A stretch of DNA of 64,000 bases from Nevskiales bacterium (GTDB taxonomy: Bacteria; Pseudomonadota; Gammaproteobacteria; Nevskiales; Nevskiaceae). The notes beneath the pieces were generated by a model. That model worked only from the letters and a program-made list of their open reading frames with translations. It did no database searches and had not been told where the DNA came from. Numbering within the stretch: the stretch's first letter is position 1; each line of letters begins with the position of its first letter. Below are positions 1-7,555 of this stretch, one piece after another. A program made the position numbers and the translations under genes. The DNA is taken from the NCBI GenBank assembly GCA_028698335.1, contig JAQVDP010000001.1, positions 62,001 to 126,000 of the forward strand, in the 5' to 3' direction.

Positions 1-481
1 CGCCCGGACCGACGCCGAGCGCGCGCAGCTGCGTCGCCACGATCCGCACCTGCCGGCCCAGCTCGGCCCAGCTCATGCGTTGCAGCGGTCGCAGTTCCGA
101 CAGGTGATGGAACACCGTCGCGTCGGGCTGGCGCGCCTCGAAGCGCAGCAGATGTTCCGCATAGTTGACCCGGGAGCCCTCGAACCAGCGGCAGCCCGGC
201 ATCTCGCGGGTATCCAGCACCCGCGTGTACGGCGTATCGGACTGCACGCCGAAGTAGTCCCAGATCGAACCCCAGAACGCCTCGGTCTCGGTGACGGACC
301 AGCGCCACAGGCTGTCGTAGTCGGGCGCATCGAAGCGCCCCTGCGCGCGCAGCCAGTCGGTGTAGTGCGCGAGGTTCGAAGCCCTGGCGAACTCCGGCCG
401 CGGCGTCCACAGCAGCTCGCCTTCGCGGACGGGGTGATGCTGCGCCGCGGCAGCGGCCTCAGCGGACGGCGTAGACGTCAT
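1..481 (-). CDS. Acetoacetyl-CoA / benzoylacetate-CoA ligase-like protein, N-terminal part (cut by window edge)
   Basis: About 160 N-terminal residues of an acyl-CoA synthetase are visible; the rest lies beyond the left edge. The segment has the pattern of the acetoacetyl-CoA synthetase N-terminal domain: an LWTP start, a WSVTETEAFWGSIWDYFGV stretch, and a later MPGCRWF followed by VNYAEHLLRF. The ATG at 481 follows GAGGTG at good spacing and overlaps the upstream DUF3237 gene by 23 bp, so it is the last visible gene of the carboxylase operon. Such enzymes activate a beta-keto acid with ATP and CoA; in acetophenone degraders the benzoylacetate-CoA ligase (Bal) belongs to this family. Context suggests it activates the carboxylase product. 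The substrate cannot be read from this fragment. Confidence 0.8.
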   Translation of the reverse strand, partial: MTSTPSAEAAAAAQHHPVREGELLWTPRPEFARASNLAHYTDWLRAQGRFDAPDYDSLWRWSVTETEAFWGSIWDYFGVQSDTPYTRVLDTREMPGCRWFEGSRVNYAEHLLRFEARQPDATVFHHLSELRPLQRMSWAELGRQVRIVATQLRALGVGPG

Positions 482-920
482 ATCGCACCTCGAATGTTTC
501 CAGATTCGCCTCGCCGACGCCGATCAGCTGCAAGCGGTTCATCCACAGATAGTCGGGATGCGCGGTGCGCACCCGTGGTGCCGTGCGCAGCGTCAGGCGC
601 GGTGGCAGCGTGCCGGCCAGCAGCGCGGCGTGGCCGTCCGGCCCCAGATCGCCGACGCCCTGATAGGTGATCTCGATCAGGGCGCCGTCGTCGGTCTCGA
701 TCGTCGCGCGCACATCGAGAATGCCGACGCCGTCCTCGCGCACGGTCATCCAGTCGCCACCGACCGGACGCAGGCGCCCACGCAGCTTCGGCCCCTCGAC
801 CTCGCCTCCGGTGACGTAGAAATTCACCCGCACGCCGCCGGGAACGGCACCGATCATCTCGGGCGGCGCCTCCAGCCGGGCGCTGTACGAGCACAGATGC
901 TCCAGTGTGTAGTCAAACAC
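459..920 (-). CDS. DUF3237 family protein
   Basis: A 153-residue soluble protein with the DUF3237 look: an N-terminal LEHLCSYSARL strand, a GGVRVNFYVTGG turn, a WMTVREDGVGILDVRATIETDDGA core and a C-terminal NRLQLIGVGEANLETFEVRYDVY strand. It starts with GTG at 920 behind an almost ideal Shine-Dalgarno (AGAGGAGGTGAAC). It sits between the 279-residue gene and the CoA-ligase gene, overlapping the latter, so it is co-transcribed with the carboxylase operon. The family is a beta-barrel group of unknown function that recurs beside aromatic and ketone catabolic genes; a role in binding or editing a pathway intermediate is only a guess. Confidence 0.75.
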   Translation of the reverse strand: MFDYTLEHLCSYSARLEAPPEMIGAVPGGVRVNFYVTGGEVEGPKLRGRLRPVGGDWMTVREDGVGILDVRATIETDDGALIEITYQGVGDLGPDGHAALLAGTLPPRLTLRTAPRVRTAHPDYLWMNRLQLIGVGEANLETFEVRYDVYAVR

Positions 921-988
921 CGTTCACCTCCTCTGGGCGTCGGAGCCGGCGCGAGCACCGCGCCGCAGGCTCCGGACGCAGCGGTGGG

Positions 989-1828
989 CTATGCCGGGCG
1001 CAACTGCGCCAGGCGCTCAAGTACGGTTTCGGGCGCGGCGGCCGGATCGATCCGCGAGAAGCTCAGGCCCGCGTCGAGTGCCTCCGCCGGCGCCGCGCCG
1101 GTCCAGTAGTCCGGCGCAATCAGGCGCCCGGCCCGCGCGCCCGGCAGCGCCTGGGGCGCGATCACGAAACCCAGGCCGGCGGTGCCGCCGGGATAACGTC
1201 CGCCCGGCGCATACAGGCCGACCTCCCAGCGGTAATGCGTCGCGATGTTCAGCACCGGCTGATACAGCTCGACGTCCGCAAGCGTGTCCGGCTCGCGGTC
1301 CGCCGTCTCCTGCAGCAACAGGACATCGATCCCGGATTCGCCGAACTGGCGCATGAAGTCGGCCAGCAGCACCGCCGCGGAGTCGATCTCGTCCTCGCCG
1401 ACCTCAGCCTCGGCATCGGCGCCATGCGCCTGCGCGTAGGCGTCGGCGACCCAGGCACGCGGCGACGGGCAGGCCAGCGCCAGCGGCAGGTCGGCGAAGC
1501 TGCCGCGCAGCCCGGTCACCAGCTCGGTCAGATGCGCGCGCAGGCCCGGATCGGCCAGCAGGGTCTTGAGCGGAAACATCGTCCGGGACTTCGATGCCAT
1601 CGCGTCCCGCAACTGCGGATGGGCGGCGAGCCAGGCGCCGCAGACCGCGCCGACCGGCAGCATCAACACGTCCGACCGCAGCAGCGACTGCGCCTGGCGC
1701 TGCCACGCGAGATAGCCGCCGACATCGAGCCACGGCACCTCGCCGTCCGCCAGCAGGCGTCCGGCATAGTCGACGTAGTCGAGCCACAGGACGGCGCGTT
1801 GCGCCGACAGCTGTTCGAGACTTTTCAT
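989..1828 (-). CDS. Uncharacterised 279-aa protein, possible acetophenone carboxylase epsilon (ApcE)-like subunit
   Basis: The 279-residue soluble protein has no signal peptide, transmembrane segment or nucleotide-binding motif that I recognise. It begins MKSLEQLSAQRAVLWLDYVDY at an ATG preceded by GAGGG, 10 bp after the dehydrogenase gene. By position (after the HyuB-like subunit and before the CoA ligase) and size (about 30 kDa) it fits the separate epsilon component (about 34 kDa, ApcE) needed by the acetophenone carboxylase of Aromatoleum. I cannot confirm this by motif. It has an acidic linker (residues about 140-150, GADAEAEVGEDE). If it is not ApcE-like it is an operon-specific protein of unknown role. 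Confidence 0.5.
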   Translation of the reverse strand: MKSLEQLSAQRAVLWLDYVDYAGRLLADGEVPWLDVGGYLAWQRQAQSLLRSDVLMLPVGAVCGAWLAAHPQLRDAMASKSRTMFPLKTLLADPGLRAHLTELVTGLRGSFADLPLALACPSPRAWVADAYAQAHGADAEAEVGEDEIDSAAVLLADFMRQFGESGIDVLLLQETADREPDTLADVELYQPVLNIATHYRWEVGLYAPGGRYPGGTAGLGFVIAPQALPGARAGRLIAPDYWTGAAPAEALDAGLSFSRIDPAAAPETVLERLAQLRPA

Positions 1829-1837
1829 CGGACGCCC

Positions 1838-2632
1838 TCAGGCCGCGGTGTAGCCGCCGTCGACGACCAGCTCGCTGCCGGTCACCCAGCGCGCCGCGTC
1901 CGACGCCAGATACATCACCGCGCAGGCGACGTCCTCGGGCCGGCCGAATCCGAGCGGATGCGCCGCCTCGAAGGCGACCTTGGCGGTTGCCGCATCCGGC
2001 ACCAGCCCCAGGTCGACGAAGTCCTGGACGAAGGCATCGCCCATCTCGGTCTGAACGATCGCCGGATGCACCGAGTTCACGCGCACGCCGTTCTTGAGCT
2101 GCGCGCATTCGATCGCCGCGGCCTTGCTCATCGTGCGCACCGCACCCTTCGAGCTGTGGTAGCCGATGTGTGCGGCGGTGCCGATGATGCCGGCCACCGA
2201 CGACAGGTTGACGATCGACCCGCCACCGTCCATCGCCCGCACCGCGTGCTTCATGCCGAGGAACACCCCGGTGACGTTGACGTCGAGCACGCGGCGGAAA
2301 TCCTCGACCTCGCACTGCGCCAGCAGCGACGAGGTCTCGATCCCGGCATTGTTGACGAGAATGTCGTAGCGCCCGAAGTGCTGCTTGACCGCCGCGGTGG
2401 CGGCCTCCCACTGCGCTTCGTCGGTCACGTCGTGCCGCAGGAACTCCACGCGACCCCCGCCCTTGCGCAGACCCGCGGCGGTTTCCTTGCCCTCAGCCTC
2501 GAGCACGTCGGTGAGCAGTACCGCGGCGCCGGCCTGCACCAGCGCCTCGGCGATCGCGGCACCGATGCCGCGCGCCCCGCCGGTGACCAGCGCCGCCTTG
2601 CCGTCGAGACGAAACAGCTTGTTGTAGTCCAT
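1838..2632 (-). CDS. Short-chain dehydrogenase/reductase, possibly secondary-alcohol dehydrogenase of the operon
   Basis: A 264-residue classical SDR. It shows the TGGARGIG cofactor-binding loop near residue 17, NNAG near residue 93, a catalytic Ser in IVNLSSVAG, and the YHSSK active-site Tyr/Lys pair. A C-terminal VVDGGYTA ending is typical of the family. The aspartate after the second strand (LLTDVLEAEG) suggests NAD+ preference. The ATG at 2632 follows AGGAG. It lies 42 bp downstream of the HyuB-like gene. In ethylbenzene degraders an SDR (1-phenylethanol dehydrogenase, Ped) supplies acetophenone to the carboxylase, so an alcohol-to-ketone step feeding this carboxylase is the likely role; the substrate is inferred. 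Confidence 0.9.
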   Translation of the reverse strand: MDYNKLFRLDGKAALVTGGARGIGAAIAEALVQAGAAVLLTDVLEAEGKETAAGLRKGGGRVEFLRHDVTDEAQWEAATAAVKQHFGRYDILVNNAGIETSSLLAQCEVEDFRRVLDVNVTGVFLGMKHAVRAMDGGGSIVNLSSVAGIIGTAAHIGYHSSKGAVRTMSKAAAIECAQLKNGVRVNSVHPAIVQTEMGDAFVQDFVDLGLVPDAATAKVAFEAAHPLGFGRPEDVACAVMYLASDAARWVTGSELVVDGGYTAA

Positions 2633-2674
2633 GCACCGCTCTCCTGGTGAAGTCCGAAAATGGGGTGCCGCCGC

Positions 2675-4939
2675 TTACGATCCCTGTGCCGAACGGCAGG
2701 CTTCGAGCTGTGCTTCGAGTTCGGCGATGCGCAGATCCTTCGGATTGGGCATGAACACGCCCTGCATCTGATCGGCGTCCATCACCACCTTCATGTTGAT
2801 CGCCGGGTTCTGCGCGTAGATCTTGCTGTTGTCGTTCCAGCTGCCGAAGTACGGCAGGTTCTGCGGCGGCTCCGCGGTCACCCAGTCCTTGCAGAATTCG
2901 TCGAACGGCCTGCCGCGGGCGATCCGCTGGCGGCGGTATTCCGCCCGCAGTTCGGCGGTGGCCGCGGCATCGACGATCAGCGTGTTCTCGTCGTAGACGA
3001 CCTTGTAGATGTCCCGCGCGTTGTCGTGGGAGATCAGATCCTCGGCCAGGTCCTTCATCACCAGCTCCGGGTCGCGCTCGAGCACGTCGCCGTAGCCGCC
3101 GCCGCTGCCCTGGCAGATCATGTAGATCTCGCCTTCGTTGCACAGCTCGAAGGTCATGCCCATGTCCTGCGAGGTGTACTTGCCGCCGTCGATCGGGCGT
3201 TCGTTCATCAGCTTGACGATGTCGAACTCCTCGACCGCCTCGGGGTTCTCGCGCAGGATCTCGAAGATGTTGATGTCCTTGATCTTGCACAGCTGGTAGG
3301 ACGGGCACGAATAGCCGCCGAACAACCCCTGCGCCGACGGAAACTTGGAACCCTCGCAACCGGTCATGAAACCCCACATGCCGGAGCCGCGCATCGTCGC
3401 GATCTGCTCGTAGCCCATGCCGCCGCGGTACTTGCCCCAGCCCACCCGGTCCTTGGCGAGGCGCTGCGCGCCCAGACGGATGATCGGCGTGTCTTCCTCG
3501 TTGATTTCGTGCTCGCCCGAATCGCACATGAAGCCGAACACCGGCGATACCGAATGCTCGCCGTCGGCGTGGCTGCGAGCGCCCTGGCCGTTGCCGTTGA
3601 TGTCGCCGCAGAAGTTGCCGGTGACGTCGCCGTGCTGGGTCAGGCCGCCGTAGATGAACGTCGCCGCCTGGTCGTACTGCGAGGCGATCACCGCCGAATA
3701 CTTGTGCGGCAGGCTGTAATTGAATTTGTTCATCGGGATGGTCCAGACGACGCAGCCCTTGAACAACGGCATCAGACTCATCGCCTGTGGCATCTCACCC
3801 TCGGCGTCGATGATCGAGTTGCGGTCGGTGATGATCTCGATCGGCGACAGCACCGCCATCGTATGCGGCAGGTCGGGCCAGATGTTCTGCAGCAGACCGG
3901 TGCACAGAGCCGCCTTGAACGACGCGATGTTGGTGTTGACCGACCGGTTCATGAACTGCGGCGCGGTGCCGCGGAAGTCCATGATCAGACGATCGCCCTT
4001 GACCGTGATCGCGAGGTTGATCTTCTGCAGACAGTTCTCGCGCAGCGACGAATCCATGAACTGGGTGACGCGGGTGGTGCCGTCCGGCATCTCGCGGATC
4101 CGCCGGCGCATCTCGGTCTCGACATCCTCCAGATGCGAGCGCAGCGTGCCCATCACCGCTTCCTTTCCGTACTGGTCGAGGATCGCGATGATGCGGTCAC
4201 GCAGCCGCATCACCGCGTGCAGCTTGACCTTCATGTCCTCCAGCTGCAGCTTCGGATCGCGCACGGAGTTCTGCAGGAAGGTGACCAGGTCGCGCTTGAG
4301 CTGGAAGTTCTCGACGACCTTGAACGGCGACATCTTGATGCCTTCGTCGTACTTGCTCTCGGCCGCCGCCGGCATGCCGCCGGGTTCGCAGGCGCCGTTC
4401 TCGCCCTCGTGGATCGTCGACGACAACCAGCACACCAGCTCGCCCTTGTAGTAGAGCGGCATCATCATCGACTGGTCGGTGTTGTGGATGCCGCCGTAGC
4501 GCGCGTCGTTGTGGATGAAGCCGTCACCGTCCTTGACGCCCACCGTCGGGTCCGTCATCCAGTTCTTGATGATGAACTTGATCGGGTAGAAGCAGCAGGC
4601 CGCGAACGCGATGATGCCGTGCGGCGCGATCATCGCCAGATCGCCGCTGTTGGTGTAGATGCCGGTGACCAGATCACCCCACTTGGCGCCCGGTGCGGCG
4701 CCCATCTGGTTGACCATCTGGAACGCCTCGGACAACGCCGCGTTGATCAGCCCGCGGATGTGGTGGGTCTGATGCGGGTCCAGTCCCTGCTTGAGGATCT
4801 CGTTCTCCTCGGCGGTCCGCGGCGCGATGCTGTGGTTGCGCATGATGTCCGGATCCGGGCCGAGGAACAGCCGGTTCTCGGCGAGGAACTGGTCGAGCAG
4901 GGCCTTGTCTTCGGCCGTCAGCTGGGTAACGTCATTCAT
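2675..4939 (-). CDS. apcD: HyuB-type (hydantoinase B/acetone carboxylase alpha-like) carboxylase subunit
   Basis: A 754-residue member of the hydantoinase B / acetone-carboxylase alpha family, the subunit in which the activated ketone and carboxyl group react. Features include PHGIIAFAACCFYP and GFIHNDARYGGIHNTDQSMMMP in the first third (potential metal-binding Asp and His), a CEPGGMPAAAESKYDEG loop, and a long C-terminal half with YRGGMGYEQIATMRGSG and a glycine-rich GQGSGGGYGDVLERDP-like segment. Its length matches acetone carboxylase alpha and the large acetophenone carboxylase subunit. The start at 4939 has GGAGAGACAAG in front. It is preceded by a HyuA-like subunit 15 bp away. The letter D is assigned by gene order only. 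Confidence 0.85.
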   Translation of the reverse strand: MNDVTQLTAEDKALLDQFLAENRLFLGPDPDIMRNHSIAPRTAEENEILKQGLDPHQTHHIRGLINAALSEAFQMVNQMGAAPGAKWGDLVTGIYTNSGDLAMIAPHGIIAFAACCFYPIKFIIKNWMTDPTVGVKDGDGFIHNDARYGGIHNTDQSMMMPLYYKGELVCWLSSTIHEGENGACEPGGMPAAAESKYDEGIKMSPFKVVENFQLKRDLVTFLQNSVRDPKLQLEDMKVKLHAVMRLRDRIIAILDQYGKEAVMGTLRSHLEDVETEMRRRIREMPDGTTRVTQFMDSSLRENCLQKINLAITVKGDRLIMDFRGTAPQFMNRSVNTNIASFKAALCTGLLQNIWPDLPHTMAVLSPIEIITDRNSIIDAEGEMPQAMSLMPLFKGCVVWTIPMNKFNYSLPHKYSAVIASQYDQAATFIYGGLTQHGDVTGNFCGDINGNGQGARSHADGEHSVSPVFGFMCDSGEHEINEEDTPIIRLGAQRLAKDRVGWGKYRGGMGYEQIATMRGSGMWGFMTGCEGSKFPSAQGLFGGYSCPSYQLCKIKDINIFEILRENPEAVEEFDIVKLMNERPIDGGKYTSQDMGMTFELCNEGEIYMICQGSGGGYGDVLERDPELVMKDLAEDLISHDNARDIYKVVYDENTLIVDAAATAELRAEYRRQRIARGRPFDEFCKDWVTAEPPQNLPYFGSWNDNSKIYAQNPAINMKVVMDADQMQGVFMPNPKDLRIAELEAQLEACRSAQGS

Positions 4940-4954
4940 CTTGTCTCTCCGGAT

Positions 4955-7090
4955 TCAGTGGCCGCCGCGGGTGAACCACACCGCGCCCTGTGCCGCCGCG
5001 TAGTAGCGCCAGCCGGGGTTGACCAGATAGGTCGTCGCGCTCGTGGTGATGATCGCCGGACCTTCGATGCGGGTGCCTTCGGCCAGCGCGCGGTCGTCGT
5101 AGACGCGGGTCTCCAGGGCGCCGTCGTTCCCCGGGAAATGGCATTCGCGGGTCCCGACCGGGTCGACGCCGTGGCCGGCGCGGCCGTCGTCCTCGATGCC
5201 GGCGAAGCGCACCGTCGACTGCTCCACGTAGGAGCAGACGCGGATCGTGTTGATCCGCACGCCGGTCTCCGGCGACTGGCTGCCCTTGCCGAAGCGTTCG
5301 CCATAGCTGGTGTGGAACTGGTTGATCAGCTTGACCACGTCGGCCTGGCTGGTCAGCCGCGTCAGGTCGGTGACCACCGCGGTCTGCACGCGTTGGTTGC
5401 CGTAACGCATGTCGAGTTCGAGGCGATAGCGGATCTGCCCGGGATCGAAGCCCTGACGCAGCAGGTCGTCGCGGCCGCGCTGCTCGAGCAGCTCGACGTG
5501 GGCGTTGAACGCATCGTAGTCGGCGAAGAAGCGCTTCTGGTTGGCGTCGAACAGCACGGTCCAGGTGCTGGTCTCGTGAATGTGCATCTGGTTCATGTTG
5601 CCGGCGCCGACCGCGGAGAACACCGACGAGAACGGCGGCGCCAGCACGCGATCGACGCCGAGCGTCTCGGCGATGCCGCAGGCGTGCAGCGGACCGTTGC
5701 CACCGTAGGCGAGCACCGTGAAGTCCTCCGGCTCGTAGCCGCGGGTGCGCAGCTCGGTGGCGATGCCGTTGGCCATGTTGGCGTCGACCGTGCCCTTGAT
5801 CAGCTTGGCGACCTCGATCACGTCCAGATCAAGCTCGTCGCACAGCTCGTTCTCCATCGCCTGGCGGGCACGACGCGGATTGAGCTTGATGTGACCGTTG
5901 GCGTAGTTCGCCGGATCGAGATAGCCGAGCAGCAGGTCGGCGTCGGTCACAGTCGGCTGCAGTCCGCCGCGGTCGTAGCAGGCCGGCCCCGGATCGGAGC
6001 CGGCCGACGCCGGACCGACCTTGATGGTCTTGAACATGCGGTCGTAGCTGCAGATCGAACCGCCGCCGGCGCCGAGCGTGACCAGATGCACCATCGGGAT
6101 CGAGACCAGCCAGCGGTCGATCACCGGGTTGAAGTCGTAGTGCTTGACGCCGCCCTGGTCGACGATGCCGATGTCGAAGCTGGTTCCGCCCATGTCGGTC
6201 GCCACGACATTGCCGAGTCCGGTCTCCTTCATCAGATGCTCACTGGCGGCGATGCCGGCGACCGGGCCGGAATGCACGGTCTGCAGCGCGTCGGTGGAGT
6301 TGAGCTGCGCCATGCCGCCGGAGTTGTGGTTGACCAGCATCGGCTTGTCGTAGCCGCTGCCGCGCAGGTTCAGCTCCAGCGTACCGAGGCCGTGGTACAT
6401 CGTGCCGTGCAGGAACGCGTCCATGATCGTCGACATGCCGCGCGCGTATTCGCCCTTGCGGCCGGCGACCTGGTGCGACAGCAGCATCGGGATCGCGCCG
6501 AGCAGGTGCCCCGGATATTCCTCCATGAAGATCTCGCGGACGCGCAGCTCGTGCTCGGGATTGACCACGCTGTTGGTGAACAGCACCACCAGCGCCTCGG
6601 CCCCGGCATCGACCAGCTCGCGGATGCGCAGGCGCACGTCGTTCTCGTTGAGCGGCAGGAACACGTTGCCGAGATAGTCCACGCGCTCCCGGATCTCGCG
6701 GATCATCGGAATCGGCACGATGGGCTCCGGACGCTTCGCGTTCGGGATGTCCATCTGCTCCTCTTCCGGCAGGCCCTCGCCGTAACCACGGGCGCGCGAC
6801 AGCGGGATCGTGCTCTTGAAGCCCGTGGTCACCAGCACGCCGATGCGCGGTCCCTTGCGCTCGATCAGGGCATTGGTGCCGAGCGTGGTCGCGTAGCGCA
6901 CCGAGTCGACGCCGGTCAGCAGCGTGTCGACGTCGAGCCTGAGCTGTTCACAGGCGTTCTGCAGCGCCTCGTTGAACCCCAGCGCGAGGTTGTGATGCGT
7001 CGTCAGCGCCTTGCCCTGGACCTGCTGCTGCTCCCAGACCACGAAGCAGTCGGTGAAGGTGCCGCCGATATCGACTGATACTCGTCTCAT
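4955..7090 (-). CDS. apcC: HyuA-type (hydantoinase A/acetone carboxylase beta-like) ATP-dependent carboxylase subunit
   Basis: A 711-residue ASKHA-fold protein of the HyuA family, expected to bind ATP and activate substrate by phosphorylation. The N-terminal phosphate loop is VDIGGTFTD at residues 6-14. HSGPVAGI, a second phosphate loop ATDMGGTSFDIG, GAGGGSI and YGGNGPLHACGIAE follow in family order. The ATG at 7090 follows GGAGGAGC. It lies 18 bp after the small zinc-motif gene and 15 bp before the HyuB-like gene, so the three are transcribed and probably assembled together. The length is close to acetone carboxylase beta (about 717). A second, diverged HyuA-like subunit in the same operon argues for an acetophenone-type rather than acetone-type enzyme. 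Confidence 0.87.
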   Translation of the reverse strand: MRRVSVDIGGTFTDCFVVWEQQQVQGKALTTHHNLALGFNEALQNACEQLRLDVDTLLTGVDSVRYATTLGTNALIERKGPRIGVLVTTGFKSTIPLSRARGYGEGLPEEEQMDIPNAKRPEPIVPIPMIREIRERVDYLGNVFLPLNENDVRLRIRELVDAGAEALVVLFTNSVVNPEHELRVREIFMEEYPGHLLGAIPMLLSHQVAGRKGEYARGMSTIMDAFLHGTMYHGLGTLELNLRGSGYDKPMLVNHNSGGMAQLNSTDALQTVHSGPVAGIAASEHLMKETGLGNVVATDMGGTSFDIGIVDQGGVKHYDFNPVIDRWLVSIPMVHLVTLGAGGGSICSYDRMFKTIKVGPASAGSDPGPACYDRGGLQPTVTDADLLLGYLDPANYANGHIKLNPRRARQAMENELCDELDLDVIEVAKLIKGTVDANMANGIATELRTRGYEPEDFTVLAYGGNGPLHACGIAETLGVDRVLAPPFSSVFSAVGAGNMNQMHIHETSTWTVLFDANQKRFFADYDAFNAHVELLEQRGRDDLLRQGFDPGQIRYRLELDMRYGNQRVQTAVVTDLTRLTSQADVVKLINQFHTSYGERFGKGSQSPETGVRINTIRVCSYVEQSTVRFAGIEDDGRAGHGVDPVGTRECHFPGNDGALETRVYDDRALAEGTRIEGPAIITTSATTYLVNPGWRYYAAAQGAVWFTRGGH

Positions 7091-7108
7091 CGTTCGCTCC
7101 TCCGCCGG

Positions 7109-7543
7109 TCAGTGGTCGTGACCGTGGGCCTGCGCGTGCAGGGCCCGGCCGTGCTTGACCTTCTCGAGGGCCAGATCCGGACCGATCACCGGTTCCCGGA
7201 CCTCCTCGCGGTCGGCCCACTGGGCCTTGAGCGCATCGATGTCGAAGTCGATGTCGTGTACCGGCGGATGGCCGGGCGGCAGATACTCGGCCTCGACCAG
7301 CGTGCCGCACTGCGGACAGTAGTACTCCAGGATCCGGCACCACTCCGGATCCGGCGAGTAGGTGCGCTCGTAGATGTCCGGGTTCAGCAGCGGCTTGTGA
7401 ATCTCGCGCGGATCGCGGTCATACACCAGCAGGCCGCGCTTGTAGTTGTCGCGGGCCGAGACGTGCTCGCGATCGCAGCGGCGGCACTCCCACATCTCGG
7501 TATCCAGGTTGATCCGCAGGTATTCGGTGACCAGAACCTTCAT
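7109..7543 (-). CDS. apcB: Acetone/acetophenone carboxylase small (gamma-type) subunit
   Basis: The small carboxylase subunit, 144 residues from the ATG at 7543. That start has AAGGAG eight bases upstream and is preferred over the in-frame GTG three codons earlier. Two CxxC pairs, WECRRCDRE near residue 18 and YYCPQCGTLVEAEYLPPG in the second half, suggest a structural zinc site like that of the acetone carboxylase gamma chain and the 15-kDa acetophenone carboxylase subunit. The protein ends in a His-rich HAQAHGHDH tail. Placed between the two HyuA-like genes with gaps of 12 and 18 bp, it is part of the same complex. Confidence 0.85.
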   Translation of the reverse strand: MKVLVTEYLRINLDTEMWECRRCDREHVSARDNYKRGLLVYDRDPREIHKPLLNPDIYERTYSPDPEWCRILEYYCPQCGTLVEAEYLPPGHPPVHDIDFDIDALKAQWADREEVREPVIGPDLALEKVKHGRALHAQAHGHDH

Positions 7544-7555
7544 CGCACTCACTCC

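Noticed and set aside
2660..7078. A 1472-codon open frame on the plus strand opposite the HyuA/HyuB-like genes
   Set aside because: Rich in Arg, Val, His, Asp and Ala with no known motif. It is the antisense shadow of the real minus-strand genes in GC-rich DNA.
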